Positions 18,671 to 29,644 of a DNA stretch of 50,935 bases are shown piece by piece. The DNA comes from Rhodanobacter sp. FW104-R8. GTDB taxonomy: Bacteria; Pseudomonadota; Gammaproteobacteria; Xanthomonadales; Rhodanobacteraceae. The notes below the pieces were generated by a model. That model saw only the letters and a program-made list of their open reading frames with translations, was not told the DNA's origin and did no database searches. The stretch covers positions 1 through 50,935 of the forward strand of contig NZ_LVJR01000121.1 in the NCBI RefSeq assembly GCF_001617365.1, in the 5' to 3' direction. Within the stretch, counting starts at the first letter, position 1. Each line of letters opens with the position of its first letter. Both the position numbers and the translations under genes were made by a program.

Positions 18671-19078
18671 TTGCGCCGCACGCGTGAAATCCGCATCTTT
18701 TTTGCCTGCCTGGCCTGGTTCGCCCTCGGCCTGACCATCGTTGCGCCGGTGGTTTCCCGCACCCTGGCAAGCGTCACCGCAAGCGCTGCGCACGGCGCGC
18801 ATCACGCCATGGACATGTCGGCGCAGATGACCGCAGGACACGCCGACACGCACCGGCACGACAACGCACGCGGCGACCGCGACGGCATGCTGATGGAGCA
18901 GTGCGGCTACTGCAGCCTGCTCGGCCACAGTCCTCTGCTGATCGTCATCGCGTGGCTGCCCGGCCTGCTACCGCGCGCCACGCCGCGCCAACCGGTGCCG
19001 ACTGCGCCGCAGCGCAGCCCCGAACGTTACACGCTGACCGCCGTACCGCGCGGCCCGCCTGCATTCCTGCCCGGCTGA
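18671..19078 (+). CDS. DUF2946-family protein, Met/His-rich
   Basis: A 135-residue protein with an N-terminal membrane segment (IFFACLAWFALGLTIVAPVV), a Met/His-rich stretch (HHAMDMSAQMTAGHADTHRH), a CGYC motif, and a second hydrophobic segment (SPLLIVIAWLPGLLP). This is the DUF2946 pattern. The family commonly neighbours TonB-dependent copper receptors, as here. The start appears to be TTG 18671, since no ATG or GTG is in frame upstream of the first helix. The metal-binding composition suggests copper handling at the membrane, but no activity is known. Confidence 0.75.
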   Translation: MRRTREIRIFFACLAWFALGLTIVAPVVSRTLASVTASAAHGAHHAMDMSAQMTAGHADTHRHDNARGDRDGMLMEQCGYCSLLGHSPLLIVIAWLPGLLPRATPRQPVPTAPQRSPERYTLTAVPRGPPAFLPG

Positions 19079-19144
19079 TCTGCACCGACCCGCGGCCGGG
19101 GTGCTGTCCGCGCCCGCCGCCCTGCCAGAACAACGAGGAATGCC

Positions 19145-21289
<2,145 letters not shown>

Positions 21290-21306
21290 CGGCGCAGCGG
21301 GAGGCG

Positions 21307-21341
21307 TCCCGGACGGCCCGCCTCGTGCGCGCCGTCCGGGA
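21307..21341. terminator. Hairpin between convergent genes
   Basis: TCCCGGACGGC pairs with GCCGTCCGGGA around a 13-nt loop between the receptor gene and the convergent His-rich protein gene. There is no clear T-run. Confidence 0.5.
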
Positions 21342-21350
21342 TGGGTTGCC

Positions 21351-21848
21351 TCACGGCTCGTCGTGCATCGCGTGCTCGACCGGTGCCGGCTTGTCCCAGC
21401 CCGGGTCGTTGAAGTACTGCGGATAGTGCGCGATCGCCGCGCGCATATCGGCCACCGCCGAGACCTTCTTCGGATCGGCCTTCAGCGCCTGTGCCGCGCC
21501 CAGCAGCGGCACCAGGATGCCGTGCAGCGCGGCATCGGGCTCGGCCGCGAGTTTGCAGTTGGCGAACATGTAGGTCACCGCCTGCTCGACCTCGGTGGCG
21601 CGATCCACCGCCATCGGCGCGCTCATGTGGCCCATCTCGTAGTGGGCGAGCTGGTCCACCGCCGCGTGCGCGCGGCGCATGCCCTCGGCCAGCGGCGCGT
21701 CGGGCGTCCAGCGCTGCGCCGGCAGCGGTGCGGCGGCCGCGGCGGCATGCGCCGCGTGGCTTTCGTGGGCGTGCTGGGGGGAGGCCTGCACGGCCGTGGC
21801 CAGGCCCAGGCTGCACGCCAGTGCAAGTACGGCATGGAACGGTTTCAT
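21351..21848 (-). CDS. His-rich periplasmic helical protein (DnrO-like in naming)
   Basis: A 165-residue secreted protein with a signal peptide (cleavage near VQA-SP), then a His/Ala-rich segment (HAHESHAAHAAAAAA) and a predicted helical bundle (GMRRAHAAVDQLAHYEMGHM, VEQAVTYMFANCKLAAEPDA, LHGILVPLLGAAQALKAD). Proteins of this type are often labelled DnrO-like in Xanthomonadales, without a proven function. The histidines and methionines suggest metal binding. I chose ATG 21848, which follows GGAG. It lies downstream of the RND pump gene on the same strand, but an FNR-type box at 21920-21933 may give it a separate promoter. Confidence 0.65.
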   Translation of the reverse strand: MKPFHAVLALACSLGLATAVQASPQHAHESHAAHAAAAAAPLPAQRWTPDAPLAEGMRRAHAAVDQLAHYEMGHMSAPMAVDRATEVEQAVTYMFANCKLAAEPDAALHGILVPLLGAAQALKADPKKVSAVADMRAAIAHYPQYFNDPGWDKPAPVEHAMHDEP

Positions 21849-21919
21849 GCGGAATACTCCGGCAAGCGGCAAGGTGGCCGCGGGTGGGAAAAGGCTAGCG
21901 CGACGCACCGTGGCCCCGG

Positions 21920-21933
21920 CTGACCCACGTCAA
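21920..21933 (-). promoter_or_regulatory. FNR/DNR-type box before the His-rich protein
   Basis: CTGAC-CCAC-GTCAA, centred 78.5 nt before the ATG at 21848. It overlaps the stop codon of the upstream RND permease gene, so it would create an internal promoter. Confidence 0.45.
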
Positions 21934-24900
21934 CCCGGCACCACCGCCGCCGGCGCCTGCGACAAACGGCCATCCGGCCCGACCCGGCGCTGCAGCCACG
22001 CGTAGTACAGCAGCGGGATCACCAGCAGGGTCAGCGCGGTCGAGACCAGGATGCCGAAGATCAACGATACCGCCAGGCCCTGGAAGATCGGGTCGTCGAT
22101 GATGAAGAAGCCGCCGATCATCGCCGCCACGCCGGTCAGCACGATCGGCTTGGCGCGCACCGCCGCCGCGTCGATCACCGCCTCGCGCAGCGGCTGACCG
22201 GCCGCCAGCGCGTGGTTGATGAAGTCGATCAGCAGGATCGAGTTGCGCACGATGATGCCGGCCAGCGCGATCATGCCGATCATCGAGGTGGCGGTGTACT
22301 GCGCGCCCACCAGCGCATGCCCGGGCATCACGCCGATCACGGTCAGCGGGATCGGCGCCATGATGATCAGCGGCACCACGTAGCTCCTGAACTGGCCGAC
22401 CACCAGCAGGTAGATCAGCAGCAGGCCCGCCGAATAGGCCAGGCCCATGTCGCGGAAGGTCTCGTAGGTGATCTGCCACTCGCCGTCCCACTTCACCGAG
22501 GCATCGGTGGTGTCGGTCGGCTGGGCGATGAAGTGTTGCTGCAGCAGCTGTCCCGCCACCTTGTCGTGGCCGAGCTTGCCGACCAGCGAGAACATGCCGT
22601 ACAGCGGGCTGTCGGTGGCGCCGGCGTCGTCGCCGGTGACGGTGGCATAGGGCAGCAGGTCCTTGTGCCAGATCGCCTGCTCGCGCTGCGCCGGCTGCAC
22701 CGCGACCACCTCGGACAGCGGCACCAGCGCGCCGCCCCGCGCCCGCACGCGCAGGGCCAGCAGCTGGCTCATCGCCGCCTGGTCGCCCGCGCCAAGGCGC
22801 AGGCGGATCGGCACCGCGTACTTGGCATGGCCGTCCATCAGGTAGCTGGCGTCGTCGCCGGACAGGGCGGTGCGCAGCGCCTGCGCGATGGCGGCCTGGT
22901 CCAGCCCCAGCCGCGCCGCGCGGGCGCGGTCGACCACCAGCACGTCGCGCGGCGCCTGCGCCTCCACGCTGGTGTCGACGTCGACGATGTCCGGGTTGGC
23001 CTTGAAATCCCGCTCCAACCCCAGCGCGACCTTGCGCACGGTGGCGTAGTCCGGGCCGTAGACCTCGGCCACGATCGGCGCCAGCACCGGCGGCCCGGGC
23101 GGCACCTCGACCACCTTCACCGAAGCGCCGTAGCGCGCGCCGATCTTCGCCAGCGCCGGGCGCACGGCCAGCGCGATGGCATGGCTCTGGCGCTGGCGCT
23201 CGTGCTTGTCGACCAGGCTCACCTGCAGGTCGCCCACGATCGGGCCGCTGCGCAGGTAGTACTGGCGCACCAGCCCGTTGAAGGTGATCGGCGCGGCGGT
23301 GCCCGCGTAGCCCTGCCAGTCCTTCACCTCGGGCACCTCCGCCACCGCCTGCGCCAGCTCGCCGAGCAGGCGGTTGGTGCGTTCCAGCGTGCTGCCCTCG
23401 GGCATGTCCACCACCACCTGGAACTCGGACTTGTTGTCGAATGGCAGCATCTTCAGCACTACCGCCTTGACCACCACCAGCCCCACCGCCGCCAGCACCA
23501 GCAGGCCCATCACGGCGAACAGCCGGCGGCGGCGGCGCGGCGCGCGGTCGCCGTGCAGGAACGGCGTCATCACCCGCTGGAACAGCCGCGGCAGCCAGCC
23601 GCCGGCCGACTCGTGCGCAGCGGCCGTGGCGGCTTCGCCGGCAGGGTGGCCGTGGCCGAGCAGCCGCAGCGCCAGCCATGGCGTGACCACCAGCGCCACC
23701 GCCAGCGACAGCAGCATGCCGGCCGAGGCGTTGATCGGGATTGGCCGCATGTACGGCCCCATCAGGCCGGACACGAACGCCATCGGCAGCAGCGCGGCGA
23801 TCACCGTGAAGGTGGCCAGGATGGTCGGCCCGCCGACCTCGCCGACGGCCTCGGGGATCGCCTCGCGCAACGTGCGCCCGCCCAGCGCCATGTGCCGGTG
23901 GATGTTCTCCACCACCACGATGGCGTCGTCGACCAGGATGCCGATCGAGAAGATCAGCGCGAACAGCGAGACGCGGTTGATGGTGAAGCCCATCGCCCAC
24001 GAGGCGAACAGGGTCAGCGCCAGGGTGACGATCACCGCGCTGCCGACCACCACCGCCGCGCGCCAGCTCAACGCCAGCAGCACCAGCAGCACCACCGACA
24101 GGGTGGCGAAGATCAGCTTGTGGATCAGCTTGTCCGCCTTGTCGGTGGCGGTCTGGCCGTAGTCGCGGGTGACCGCCACGTGCACGCCGGCGGGAATCGC
24201 CACGCCCTGCAGCGCGTCCAGCCGCCGGCGGATCGCGCCGGTGATGTCGGCCGCGTTGGTGCCCGGCTTCTTCGCCACCGCGATGGTCACCGCCGGCGCG
24301 TTGCCGGTGGCCGGGCCGGCCTTGCCCGCGGGCGCGCCGAACCAGGCGTAGCTGTCGGGCAGGTCGGCGCCCTGGCGGATCGTGGCCACGTCGGAGAGGA
24401 ACACCGGCTGGCCGTTCTTCAGGCCGATCACCAGCTGCGACACCTCCGCCGCGTCGGCGAGGAAGCGCCCGGCGGTCACCGGCACGTCGCGCTCGCCGCC
24501 CACGCGGTCGCCGGCCTGGCTCACCGCGTTGGCCGCCTTCAGGGCGTTCGACAGATCGCCCGGCGTCATGCCATAGGCGGCCAGCTTCGCCGCATCCAGC
24601 TCCACCACCACCGCGCGCGCGGGCGCGCCGATGGTGTAGACGTCGCGCGTGCCGGGCACGCGCTTCAGTTCGGTTTCCAGCGTGTGCGCCACCTCGGCCA
24701 GCTGCACCGGCCCCTGCGCGGGCAGGTCGCTCCACAGGGTCAGCGCCATCACCGGCACGTCGTCGATGCCCATCGGCCGCACCAGCGGCGGGCCCACGCC
24801 GAGGCCCGGCGGCACGAAGCCCTGGTTCTGGAACACCTGGTTGTACAGCCGCACGATCGCCGCCTGCCGCGGCACGCCGACCTGGAACTCCACCGTCATC

Positions 24901-25193
24901 ACCGCCATGCCGGGCCGGCTCACCGAATAGACGTGCTTGACGCCCTCGATCTCCGCCAGCTTCTGCTCCAGCGGAAACGCCACCAGGTTCTCGACGTCGC
25001 GCACGTCGGCGCCGGGGAACGGCACCATCACGTTGGCCATGGTCACGTCGATCTGCGGCTCTTCCTCGCGCGGCGTGATCATCACCGCGACCAGGCCCAG
25101 CAGCAGCGCCGCGATCGCCAGGATCGGGGTCAGCGGCGAGTCCTGGAATGCGCGGGCGATGCGGCCGGAGAAGCCGAGCCGTGGCCCGCTCAT
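21930..25193 (-). CDS. RND efflux pump, inner-membrane permease
   Basis: A 1087-residue AcrB/CzcA-superfamily proton antiporter that exports substrates across the envelope with an adaptor and an outer-membrane channel. The layout is normal: TM1 (LTPILAIAALLLGLVAVMIT), a periplasmic porter domain, a TM block with the conserved acidic pair in GILVDDAIVVVENIHRHM, a second periplasmic domain, and a final TM block (GLAVSLIFGILVSTALTLLV). It is nearer to the HAE-like branch found beside sulfide genes than to metal-specific CzcA, but the substrate cannot be told. The ATG overlaps the stop of the adaptor gene (ATGA). No outer-membrane channel gene is in the operon, so it must borrow one. Confidence 0.93.
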   Translation of the reverse strand: MSGPRLGFSGRIARAFQDSPLTPILAIAALLLGLVAVMITPREEEPQIDVTMANVMVPFPGADVRDVENLVAFPLEQKLAEIEGVKHVYSVSRPGMAVMTVEFQVGVPRQAAIVRLYNQVFQNQGFVPPGLGVGPPLVRPMGIDDVPVMALTLWSDLPAQGPVQLAEVAHTLETELKRVPGTRDVYTIGAPARAVVVELDAAKLAAYGMTPGDLSNALKAANAVSQAGDRVGGERDVPVTAGRFLADAAEVSQLVIGLKNGQPVFLSDVATIRQGADLPDSYAWFGAPAGKAGPATGNAPAVTIAVAKKPGTNAADITGAIRRRLDALQGVAIPAGVHVAVTRDYGQTATDKADKLIHKLIFATLSVVLLVLLALSWRAAVVVGSAVIVTLALTLFASWAMGFTINRVSLFALIFSIGILVDDAIVVVENIHRHMALGGRTLREAIPEAVGEVGGPTILATFTVIAALLPMAFVSGLMGPYMRPIPINASAGMLLSLAVALVVTPWLALRLLGHGHPAGEAATAAAHESAGGWLPRLFQRVMTPFLHGDRAPRRRRRLFAVMGLLVLAAVGLVVVKAVVLKMLPFDNKSEFQVVVDMPEGSTLERTNRLLGELAQAVAEVPEVKDWQGYAGTAAPITFNGLVRQYYLRSGPIVGDLQVSLVDKHERQRQSHAIALAVRPALAKIGARYGASVKVVEVPPGPPVLAPIVAEVYGPDYATVRKVALGLERDFKANPDIVDVDTSVEAQAPRDVLVVDRARAARLGLDQAAIAQALRTALSGDDASYLMDGHAKYAVPIRLRLGAGDQAAMSQLLALRVRARGGALVPLSEVVAVQPAQREQAIWHKDLLPYATVTGDDAGATDSPLYGMFSLVGKLGHDKVAGQLLQQHFIAQPTDTTDASVKWDGEWQITYETFRDMGLAYSAGLLLIYLLVVGQFRSYVVPLIIMAPIPLTVIGVMPGHALVGAQYTATSMIGMIALAGIIVRNSILLIDFINHALAAGQPLREAVIDAAAVRAKPIVLTGVAAMIGGFFIIDDPIFQGLAVSLIFGILVSTALTLLVIPLLYYAWLQRRVGPDGRLSQAPAAVVPG

Positions 25194-26287
25194 GGCGTGG
25201 CCCCGCGCCGCTGCCCGGCCAGCCAGCGCGCCGCGGCGGCCGGGTCGGCGGCGATGCGTTCGCCGTCGTCGAGCCCGGCCAGCACCTCGATCCGGTCGCC
25301 GTGGCGATGGCCCAGGCGCAGCTGGCGCAGCGCCACGCCATGCTCGCCCAGCACGTACACGCCCACCAGCTCGCCGCGCTGCACCAGCGCGTCGAGCGGC
25401 AGCAGCAGGCGCTTCGCCTCGCCGCTGGCGAACGCCACCTTCACCGTCATGCCCGGGTACAGGCCGGTGTCGCCGCCGGGCAATTCCAGTCGCACGCCGA
25501 AGCTGTGCGTCTGCGGATCGGCATACGGGAACACGGTGACCTTGGCGGCCGTCACGCGGCGGCCGTCGTCGAGCACCACCTCGGCGGCGTGGTAGCGGCG
25601 GATCGCGGCGATCGCGCTTTGCGGCACCTGCACGCTGACCCGCAGGTCCTGCAGCGACGCCAGCGCGATCAGCTGCTGCGGCGTCGGCGGCCCCGCCTGC
25701 ACCGCCTCGCCCACCTGCACGAAGCGGCGGGTGACGATGCCGTCGTACGGTGCGCGCAGCACGGTGTAGTCGAGCTGCTGGCCGATCTGGCTGGACTGCG
25801 CCCGCGCCGACTGCAGCGCCGCCTGCGCCGCGTCGCGGCGGGCGCGCTCCGCATCGAGCTGTGCCTTGGCGACGAAGCCCTGCGGGTAGATCGCGACGAG
25901 CCGCTGGTAGGAGGCGGCCGCCTCCGTGTAGGTCGCCTGCGCCGCGGCGATCTGCGCCTGGGCGGCGCTGCGCGCGGACCTCTGCTCGACGTCGCTGAAG
26001 CGCACCAGCACGTCGCCCTTGTGCACGGCGTCGTTGACGTCGTAGGGCAGCTCGGTCACCCGCGCGTTGGTCTGCGCCGAGATCACCGCCTCGTGCACCG
26101 CCTCCACCACGCCGTCCCAGGCCTGCTCGTCGTGCGCCGGCTCGGCATGCACGGCCAGCGCGGCCAGCGGCGGCGGCGTGGCCGCCGCGGGCGGCGGCGC
26201 CATGCGCCCGCAGGCCGCGAGCGCGGCCACGGCAAGCGCAGTGGTGGCAAGGCGCATGGCGCGCCCGATGGTGTATCGGCGATGCAT
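25190..26287 (-). CDS. RND pump periplasmic adaptor (HlyD/MFP family) lipoprotein
   Basis: A 365-residue membrane-fusion protein. The N-terminus contains a lipobox (ALAACGRM), so it should be an inner-membrane lipoprotein. Then come the lipoyl half-motif (AVISAQTNARVTELPYDVND), an alpha-helical hairpin (SARSAAQAQIAAAQATYTEA onward), the second half (YTVLRAPYDGIVTRRFVQVG), and beta-barrel and proximal domains. ATG 26287 is preceded by GGAAAGAAAAC. An upstream ATG at 26326 overlaps the stop of the SQR-like gene and would add 13 residues. It pairs with the permease encoded immediately downstream. Confidence 0.9.
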   Translation of the reverse strand: MHRRYTIGRAMRLATTALAVAALAACGRMAPPPAAATPPPLAALAVHAEPAHDEQAWDGVVEAVHEAVISAQTNARVTELPYDVNDAVHKGDVLVRFSDVEQRSARSAAQAQIAAAQATYTEAAASYQRLVAIYPQGFVAKAQLDAERARRDAAQAALQSARAQSSQIGQQLDYTVLRAPYDGIVTRRFVQVGEAVQAGPPTPQQLIALASLQDLRVSVQVPQSAIAAIRRYHAAEVVLDDGRRVTAAKVTVFPYADPQTHSFGVRLELPGGDTGLYPGMTVKVAFASGEAKRLLLPLDALVQRGELVGVYVLGEHGVALRQLRLGHRHGDRIEVLAGLDDGERIAADPAAAARWLAGQRRGATP

Positions 26288-26322
26288 GTTTTCTTTCCGT
26301 CGTCGGGGGGCGGCTGGCGTGC

Positions 26323-27612
26323 TCATTCGTCGCCCGTGCCGGGCCGGATGCGCGCGATGCCCAGGGCCTTCATCACGTATTTTTCGTAGACCGGCGTGGT
26401 GTTGCCGGTGCGGATCTTGCGCATGAAATATTTCTCGAACGCCACCTTGGCCAGGTGCACCCATTTGCCCTCGCGCGCCCAGGTCACGTTGCGCGGCGGG
26501 ATCTGCGGCAGCGCCACGAAGGCGGCGCCGCTGTCGCCCATGTCGGCCAGGCACACCGCGTTCCAGGTCGCCTCGGCGGTGGCCGGGCGGCCCTCGATGT
26601 CGGCCTTGATGTTCGCGGCCAGCGTGCTGACCATCGACTCGATCATGAAGCCGGTCTTGGGGGCCCCGGTGGGCACCGGCGTGGCTTCCACCGGGGGAAT
26701 CGCCACGCACACCCCGGCGGCGAACACGTTGCGGAAGGCGGGGTTGCGCTGGTGCCGGTCGATCAGCACGAAGCCGCGCGGATTGACCAGGCCCTCGACG
26801 CCGCGCACGGCGGCGACGCCGGTGAAGGCGGGAATCACCATCGAATACCGGAACGGCAGCGCATGCCGTTCCAGCGGCTGGCCATGCGCGTCGAGTTCGG
26901 TGGCGTGCAGGGTGGCGTCCTCGACCTTGTCGATCCGCGCGTTGCAGATCCACTTGATGTGGCGCTGGCGCAGTTGGCGCTCCAGCAGGCCCTTGGAATC
27001 GCCGATGCCGCCCAGCCCCATGTGGCCGATATACGGCTCGCTGGTGACGAAGGTCATCGGCACGCGGTCGCGCAACTGGCGCCGGCGCAGGTCGGTATCG
27101 AGGATCAGGGCGAATTCATAGGCCGGGCCGAAGCAGCTGGCGCCCTGCGCCGCGCCCACCACCACCGGTCCGGGATTCTTCAGGAACTCCTGGTAGGCCT
27201 GCCACGCGGTGGTGGCATGCGGCGTGGTGCAGACCGACTGGGTATGGCCGCCGAGCGGCCCCAACCCCGGGATCTCGTCGAACGCCAGCCGCGGGCCGGT
27301 GGTGACGACCAGGTAGTCGTAGGCCAGCTCGCGGCCATCCGCCAGCGTCACGCGGTTCTCCGCCGGGCACACCGCGCTGGCCGGCGAATCGATGAACTCG
27401 ATGTCGTGCCGGGCCAGCGCGGCGGCCACCGGCACCTGCACGTCGGCCGGCTGGCGCCAGCCGATGCCGACCCACGGGTTGGACGGCGTGAACGAGAACT
27501 GTCCGCCCTCGCCCACCACCGCCACCCGGTGCGCCGCGCCGAGGGCGGCCTTGATCTCGTAGGCGGCGCTCATGCCGCCGATGCCTGCGCCAAGAATGAT
27601 GATCTGCGACAT
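26323..27612 (-). CDS. FAD-dependent sulfide:quinone-oxidoreductase-like protein
   Basis: A 429-residue flavoprotein with an N-terminal FAD motif (IIILGAGIGGMSAAYEIKAAL), a second dinucleotide region (YDYLVVTTGPRLAFDEIPG), and cysteines at SVCTTP, GASCFGPAYEF and AAGVCVAIPP, in the arrangement used by sulfide:quinone oxidoreductases to form the sulfur bridge. It probably oxidises sulfide to sulfane sulfur and passes electrons to quinone at the inner membrane. Assignment to a specific SQR type is uncertain, and it could be a related FCSD-like flavoprotein. GGAG lies 8 nt before the ATG. The context (BigR-like sensor, DUF2892, DUF302) supports a sulfide role. Confidence 0.82.
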   Translation of the reverse strand: MSQIIILGAGIGGMSAAYEIKAALGAAHRVAVVGEGGQFSFTPSNPWVGIGWRQPADVQVPVAAALARHDIEFIDSPASAVCPAENRVTLADGRELAYDYLVVTTGPRLAFDEIPGLGPLGGHTQSVCTTPHATTAWQAYQEFLKNPGPVVVGAAQGASCFGPAYEFALILDTDLRRRQLRDRVPMTFVTSEPYIGHMGLGGIGDSKGLLERQLRQRHIKWICNARIDKVEDATLHATELDAHGQPLERHALPFRYSMVIPAFTGVAAVRGVEGLVNPRGFVLIDRHQRNPAFRNVFAAGVCVAIPPVEATPVPTGAPKTGFMIESMVSTLAANIKADIEGRPATAEATWNAVCLADMGDSGAAFVALPQIPPRNVTWAREGKWVHLAKVAFEKYFMRKIRTGNTTPVYEKYVMKALGIARIRPGTGDE

Positions 27613-27704
27613 GACATGGACTCCATGGTGGAGAAGGCGGCACGCCGTGCCGCAGGGACCGCACACCCGACAAGCTCGACCGGTCGTCGCCGGTCCGCGG
27701 CGAG

Positions 27705-28130
27705 TCAGCCGTGGCCGGCATCCCGCCGGCCTTTTCCGTCATCCCCGCCGCCGGCCTCATCGATGCTGCGCATGACCACCGCCTGCACCTCGCGGGCGAC
27801 CTGCGCCAGTGCAGGGTCGGGCGAGAGCATGGCCAGCATCGCCACCGGCTCGATCATGCCGATCCGGGTGCCGCCCGCCTCCGTGTACACCGACACGCGG
27901 CAGGGCAGCGCCATGTTCAGCCGCATGTCGACGCCCAGCACGCGGGCCGCCTGACGCGGGTTGCACACCTCGAACACCTTGCACTCGTGCTCGAACGGGA
28001 CGCCCTTGCCGCGCAAGGTGGCGCCGAGGTCGTGCACGTGCAGCACGCCAAAGCCGTTGCGGGCGATCGCCGCCTCCAGGTCGGCCGCGGCCTGGTCGAA
28101 ACTCTTGGGTGTTTCCACGACGTAGTACAT
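27705..28130 (-). CDS. DUF302-family protein
   Basis: A 141-residue cytoplasmic protein with the DUF302 pattern: YYVVETPKSFDQAAADLEAA, NGFGVLHVHDLGATL, then EHECKVFEVCNPRQAARVL and ALPCRVSVYTEAG with three cysteines. DUF302 proteins often neighbour sulfur-oxidation or sulfide-response genes, and the cysteines could carry persulfide, but no activity is established. I chose ATG 28130, which follows GAGGCAAGCC. An in-frame ATG at 28145 adds five residues with a weaker site. It sits between DUF2892 and the SQR-like gene. Confidence 0.8.
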   Translation of the reverse strand: MYYVVETPKSFDQAAADLEAAIARNGFGVLHVHDLGATLRGKGVPFEHECKVFEVCNPRQAARVLGVDMRLNMALPCRVSVYTEAGGTRIGMIEPVAMLAMLSPDPALAQVAREVQAVVMRSIDEAGGGDDGKGRRDAGHG

Positions 28131-28158
28131 GGCTTGCCTCGACATGCGCTGGAACGAC

Positions 28159-28365
28159 TCAGGAAGGGAAGGCGCAGCCGGGCTTCAGGCCCAGCTTGCG
28201 CAGCAGCATGGCCAGCGGGCAGAAGCCGGTGAACGAGGACTGCAGCAGGTTGGCGCCCACGAACACCGACAGCCAGATCCAGCCGGGCGCCACGAAATGC
28301 GCCAGCGCGATACCGACCAGCACGACGGTGCCGGCGAAGCCGAGAACGAGACGATCGACATTCAT
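28159..28365 (-). CDS. DUF2892 (YgaP-transmembrane-like) small membrane protein
   Basis: A 68-residue protein with two transmembrane helices (LVLGFAGTVVLVGIALAHFV; IWLSVFVGANLLQSSFTGFC) and the family end FCPLAMLLRKLGLKPGC, including two cysteines. The same fold is the C-terminal part of YgaP rhodaneses, and stand-alone copies are common in BigR/SqrR-controlled sulfide operons. ATG 28365 follows GGGAGTTGCATC. It is the first gene after the operator at 28441-28482, on the strand opposite the regulator, so it is the likely first gene of the repressed operon. Confidence 0.85.
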   Translation of the reverse strand: MNVDRLVLGFAGTVVLVGIALAHFVAPGWIWLSVFVGANLLQSSFTGFCPLAMLLRKLGLKPGCAFPS

Positions 28366-28440
28366 GATGCAACTCCCGATATGGGTTGAAACGGCCGCCG
28401 CGCCGGTGGCCATGGGTCCGCGCAATCCGTTTGCGAGGTG

Positions 28441-28482
28441 TTTACTAATTTAGACTTATCTTAATTAGAAGATTGTAGTAAA
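28441..28482. promoter_or_regulatory. AT-rich palindromic operator for the BigR-like repressor
   Basis: In an otherwise GC-rich region, TTTACTA at 28441 is mirrored by TAGTAAA at 28476-28482, enclosing an AT-rich core with TTAATTAGA. It lies between the divergent DUF2892 and ArsR genes and would let the repressor control both its own gene and the sulfide operon. Confidence 0.7.
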
Positions 28483-28521
28483 GTCAACCCGCGCAAGCGA
28501 ACTTCCGAGAGAACCCGTCCG

Positions 28522-28908
28522 ATGAACCTGCCCGCCAACGCCGATCTCAATCTCATGCAAGCGCGCGCCGAGGAAGCCACCCGGCTGCTGAAGGCGCTGG
28601 GCAACGCCCAGCGGTTGCGCGTGCTGTGCCTGCTGCTGGACGGCGAGATGCAGGTGAACCAGATCAACGAACGGCTGCCCGAGCTCAGCCAGTCGGCGCT
28701 GTCGCAGCACCTGGCGCGGCTGCGCGACGAAGGCCTGGTGAGTACCCGCCGCGAGGCGCAGAGCGTCTGGTATACCCTGCCCCAAGGCCCGGCCCACGAC
28801 ATCATGGCCACGCTCTACGGCATCTACTGCGCCACGGGCGGCGGCCGGCGCGCCGCGAAGAAGGCCTCCGCGCGCGCCTTGCACAACGGCCGGCGCGCCG
28901 GCGGCTGA
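28522..28908 (+). CDS. ArsR-family repressor, BigR/SqrR type (persulfide sensor)
   Basis: A 128-residue winged-helix repressor. The helix-turn-helix is in LSQSALSQHLARLRDEGLVS, preceded by LLKALGNAQRLRVLCLLLDG. Two cysteines, C36 (RVLCLLL) and C103 (LYGIYC), match in context and spacing (67 residues) the C42/C108 pair of BigR and C41/C107 of SqrR, which form a disulfide or tetrasulfide on persulfide exposure. No metal-site motif of ArsR/SmtB arsenic sensors is seen. The gene is divergent from DUF2892-DUF302-SQR-RND and carries the palindromic operator in front. It probably represses that operon until sulfide or persulfide appears. Confidence 0.88.
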   Translation: MNLPANADLNLMQARAEEATRLLKALGNAQRLRVLCLLLDGEMQVNQINERLPELSQSALSQHLARLRDEGLVSTRREAQSVWYTLPQGPAHDIMATLYGIYCATGGGRRAAKKASARALHNGRRAGG

Positions 28909-28917
28909 TCCGCGTAC

Positions 28918-29577
28918 TCAGAACGCGTAGCGCAGCACCGCGACGTAGTGGCAGCCGGTGCCGGCGAGCACACACAGGTGCCAGATGAAATGGCTGTAGC
29001 GCAGCCGCTCGTGCAGCAGGAAGAACAGCACGCCCAGCGTGTAGGCCAGGCCGCCGCCGAACAGCCAGGCCAGGCCGCCCGGGGGCATGTGCTGCCACAG
29101 CGGCCGGATCGCGGCCAGGGCGGCCCAGCCCATCGCCACGTACAGCGCGGTGGACACGCGATGGAAGCGCGCCCCCACGACCAGCTTGAACACCACGCCG
29201 AGCACCGCGAAGCTCCAGATCACGCCGAGCATGGTCCAGCCCCAGCCGCCGCGCAGCACGCCCAGCGCGATCGGCGTGTAGGTGCCGGCGATCAGCAGGT
29301 AGATCGCCGCGTGGTCCAGCCGCTGCAGCGCCGCTTTGATGCGCACGTGCGCCACCGCGTGGTACAGCGTGGACGCCAGGTACAGCAGGATCGCGCTGCC
29401 GCCGAACACGGCCGCCGCCACCACCGCCATGGTGCCGCCATCGCGCAGCGCGCCGATGACCAGCACCGGCAGGCCGGCGATGGCCAGCAGCAGGCCGAGG
29501 CCGTGGCTGACGCTGTTGGCGATTTCCTCGCCGAAAGTGGAGTCGCGCGAGACGGCGGCCGCGGGTGTCGATGGCAT
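28918..29577 (-). CDS. trhA: Hemolysin III / PAQR family membrane protein
   Basis: A 219-residue seven-helix membrane protein of the hemolysin III (TrhA, PAQR) family, linked elsewhere to membrane-lipid homeostasis. Conserved metal-site elements are visible: NSVSHGLG near 24, STLYHAV near 70, the LDHAAIYLLIAGTYTP signature and HFIWHLCVLAG near the end. The start at 29577 (MPSTPAAAVSRDSTFG) lacks a strong ribosome site. An ATG further upstream would add an unrelated alanine-rich tail. It is convergent with the ArsR gene (9 nt apart) and lies just upstream of fabB on the genome, although fabB is transcribed from its own operon. Confidence 0.88.
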   Translation of the reverse strand: MPSTPAAAVSRDSTFGEEIANSVSHGLGLLLAIAGLPVLVIGALRDGGTMAVVAAAVFGGSAILLYLASTLYHAVAHVRIKAALQRLDHAAIYLLIAGTYTPIALGVLRGGWGWTMLGVIWSFAVLGVVFKLVVGARFHRVSTALYVAMGWAALAAIRPLWQHMPPGGLAWLFGGGLAYTLGVLFFLLHERLRYSHFIWHLCVLAGTGCHYVAVLRYAF

Positions 29578-29644
29578 GCGTGGATGCTCGCTGCAGTGGC
29601 GGGGCGCGGCCGCCGGTCCGGCGGCCGCAGGCAAGCCGGCGCGG

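Noticed and set aside
19080..19100. Half-site TGATCTGCACC before the copper receptor
   Set aside because: Only one half of the FNR-type box is present.
22212..25595. 1127-residue plus-strand ORF over the RND genes
   Set aside because: Antisense shadow of the permease and adaptor with no recognisable domain.
27613..27704. Promoter or box before the SQR-like gene
   Set aside because: No palindrome or FNR-type box seen. The gene is more likely read from the DUF2892 promoter.
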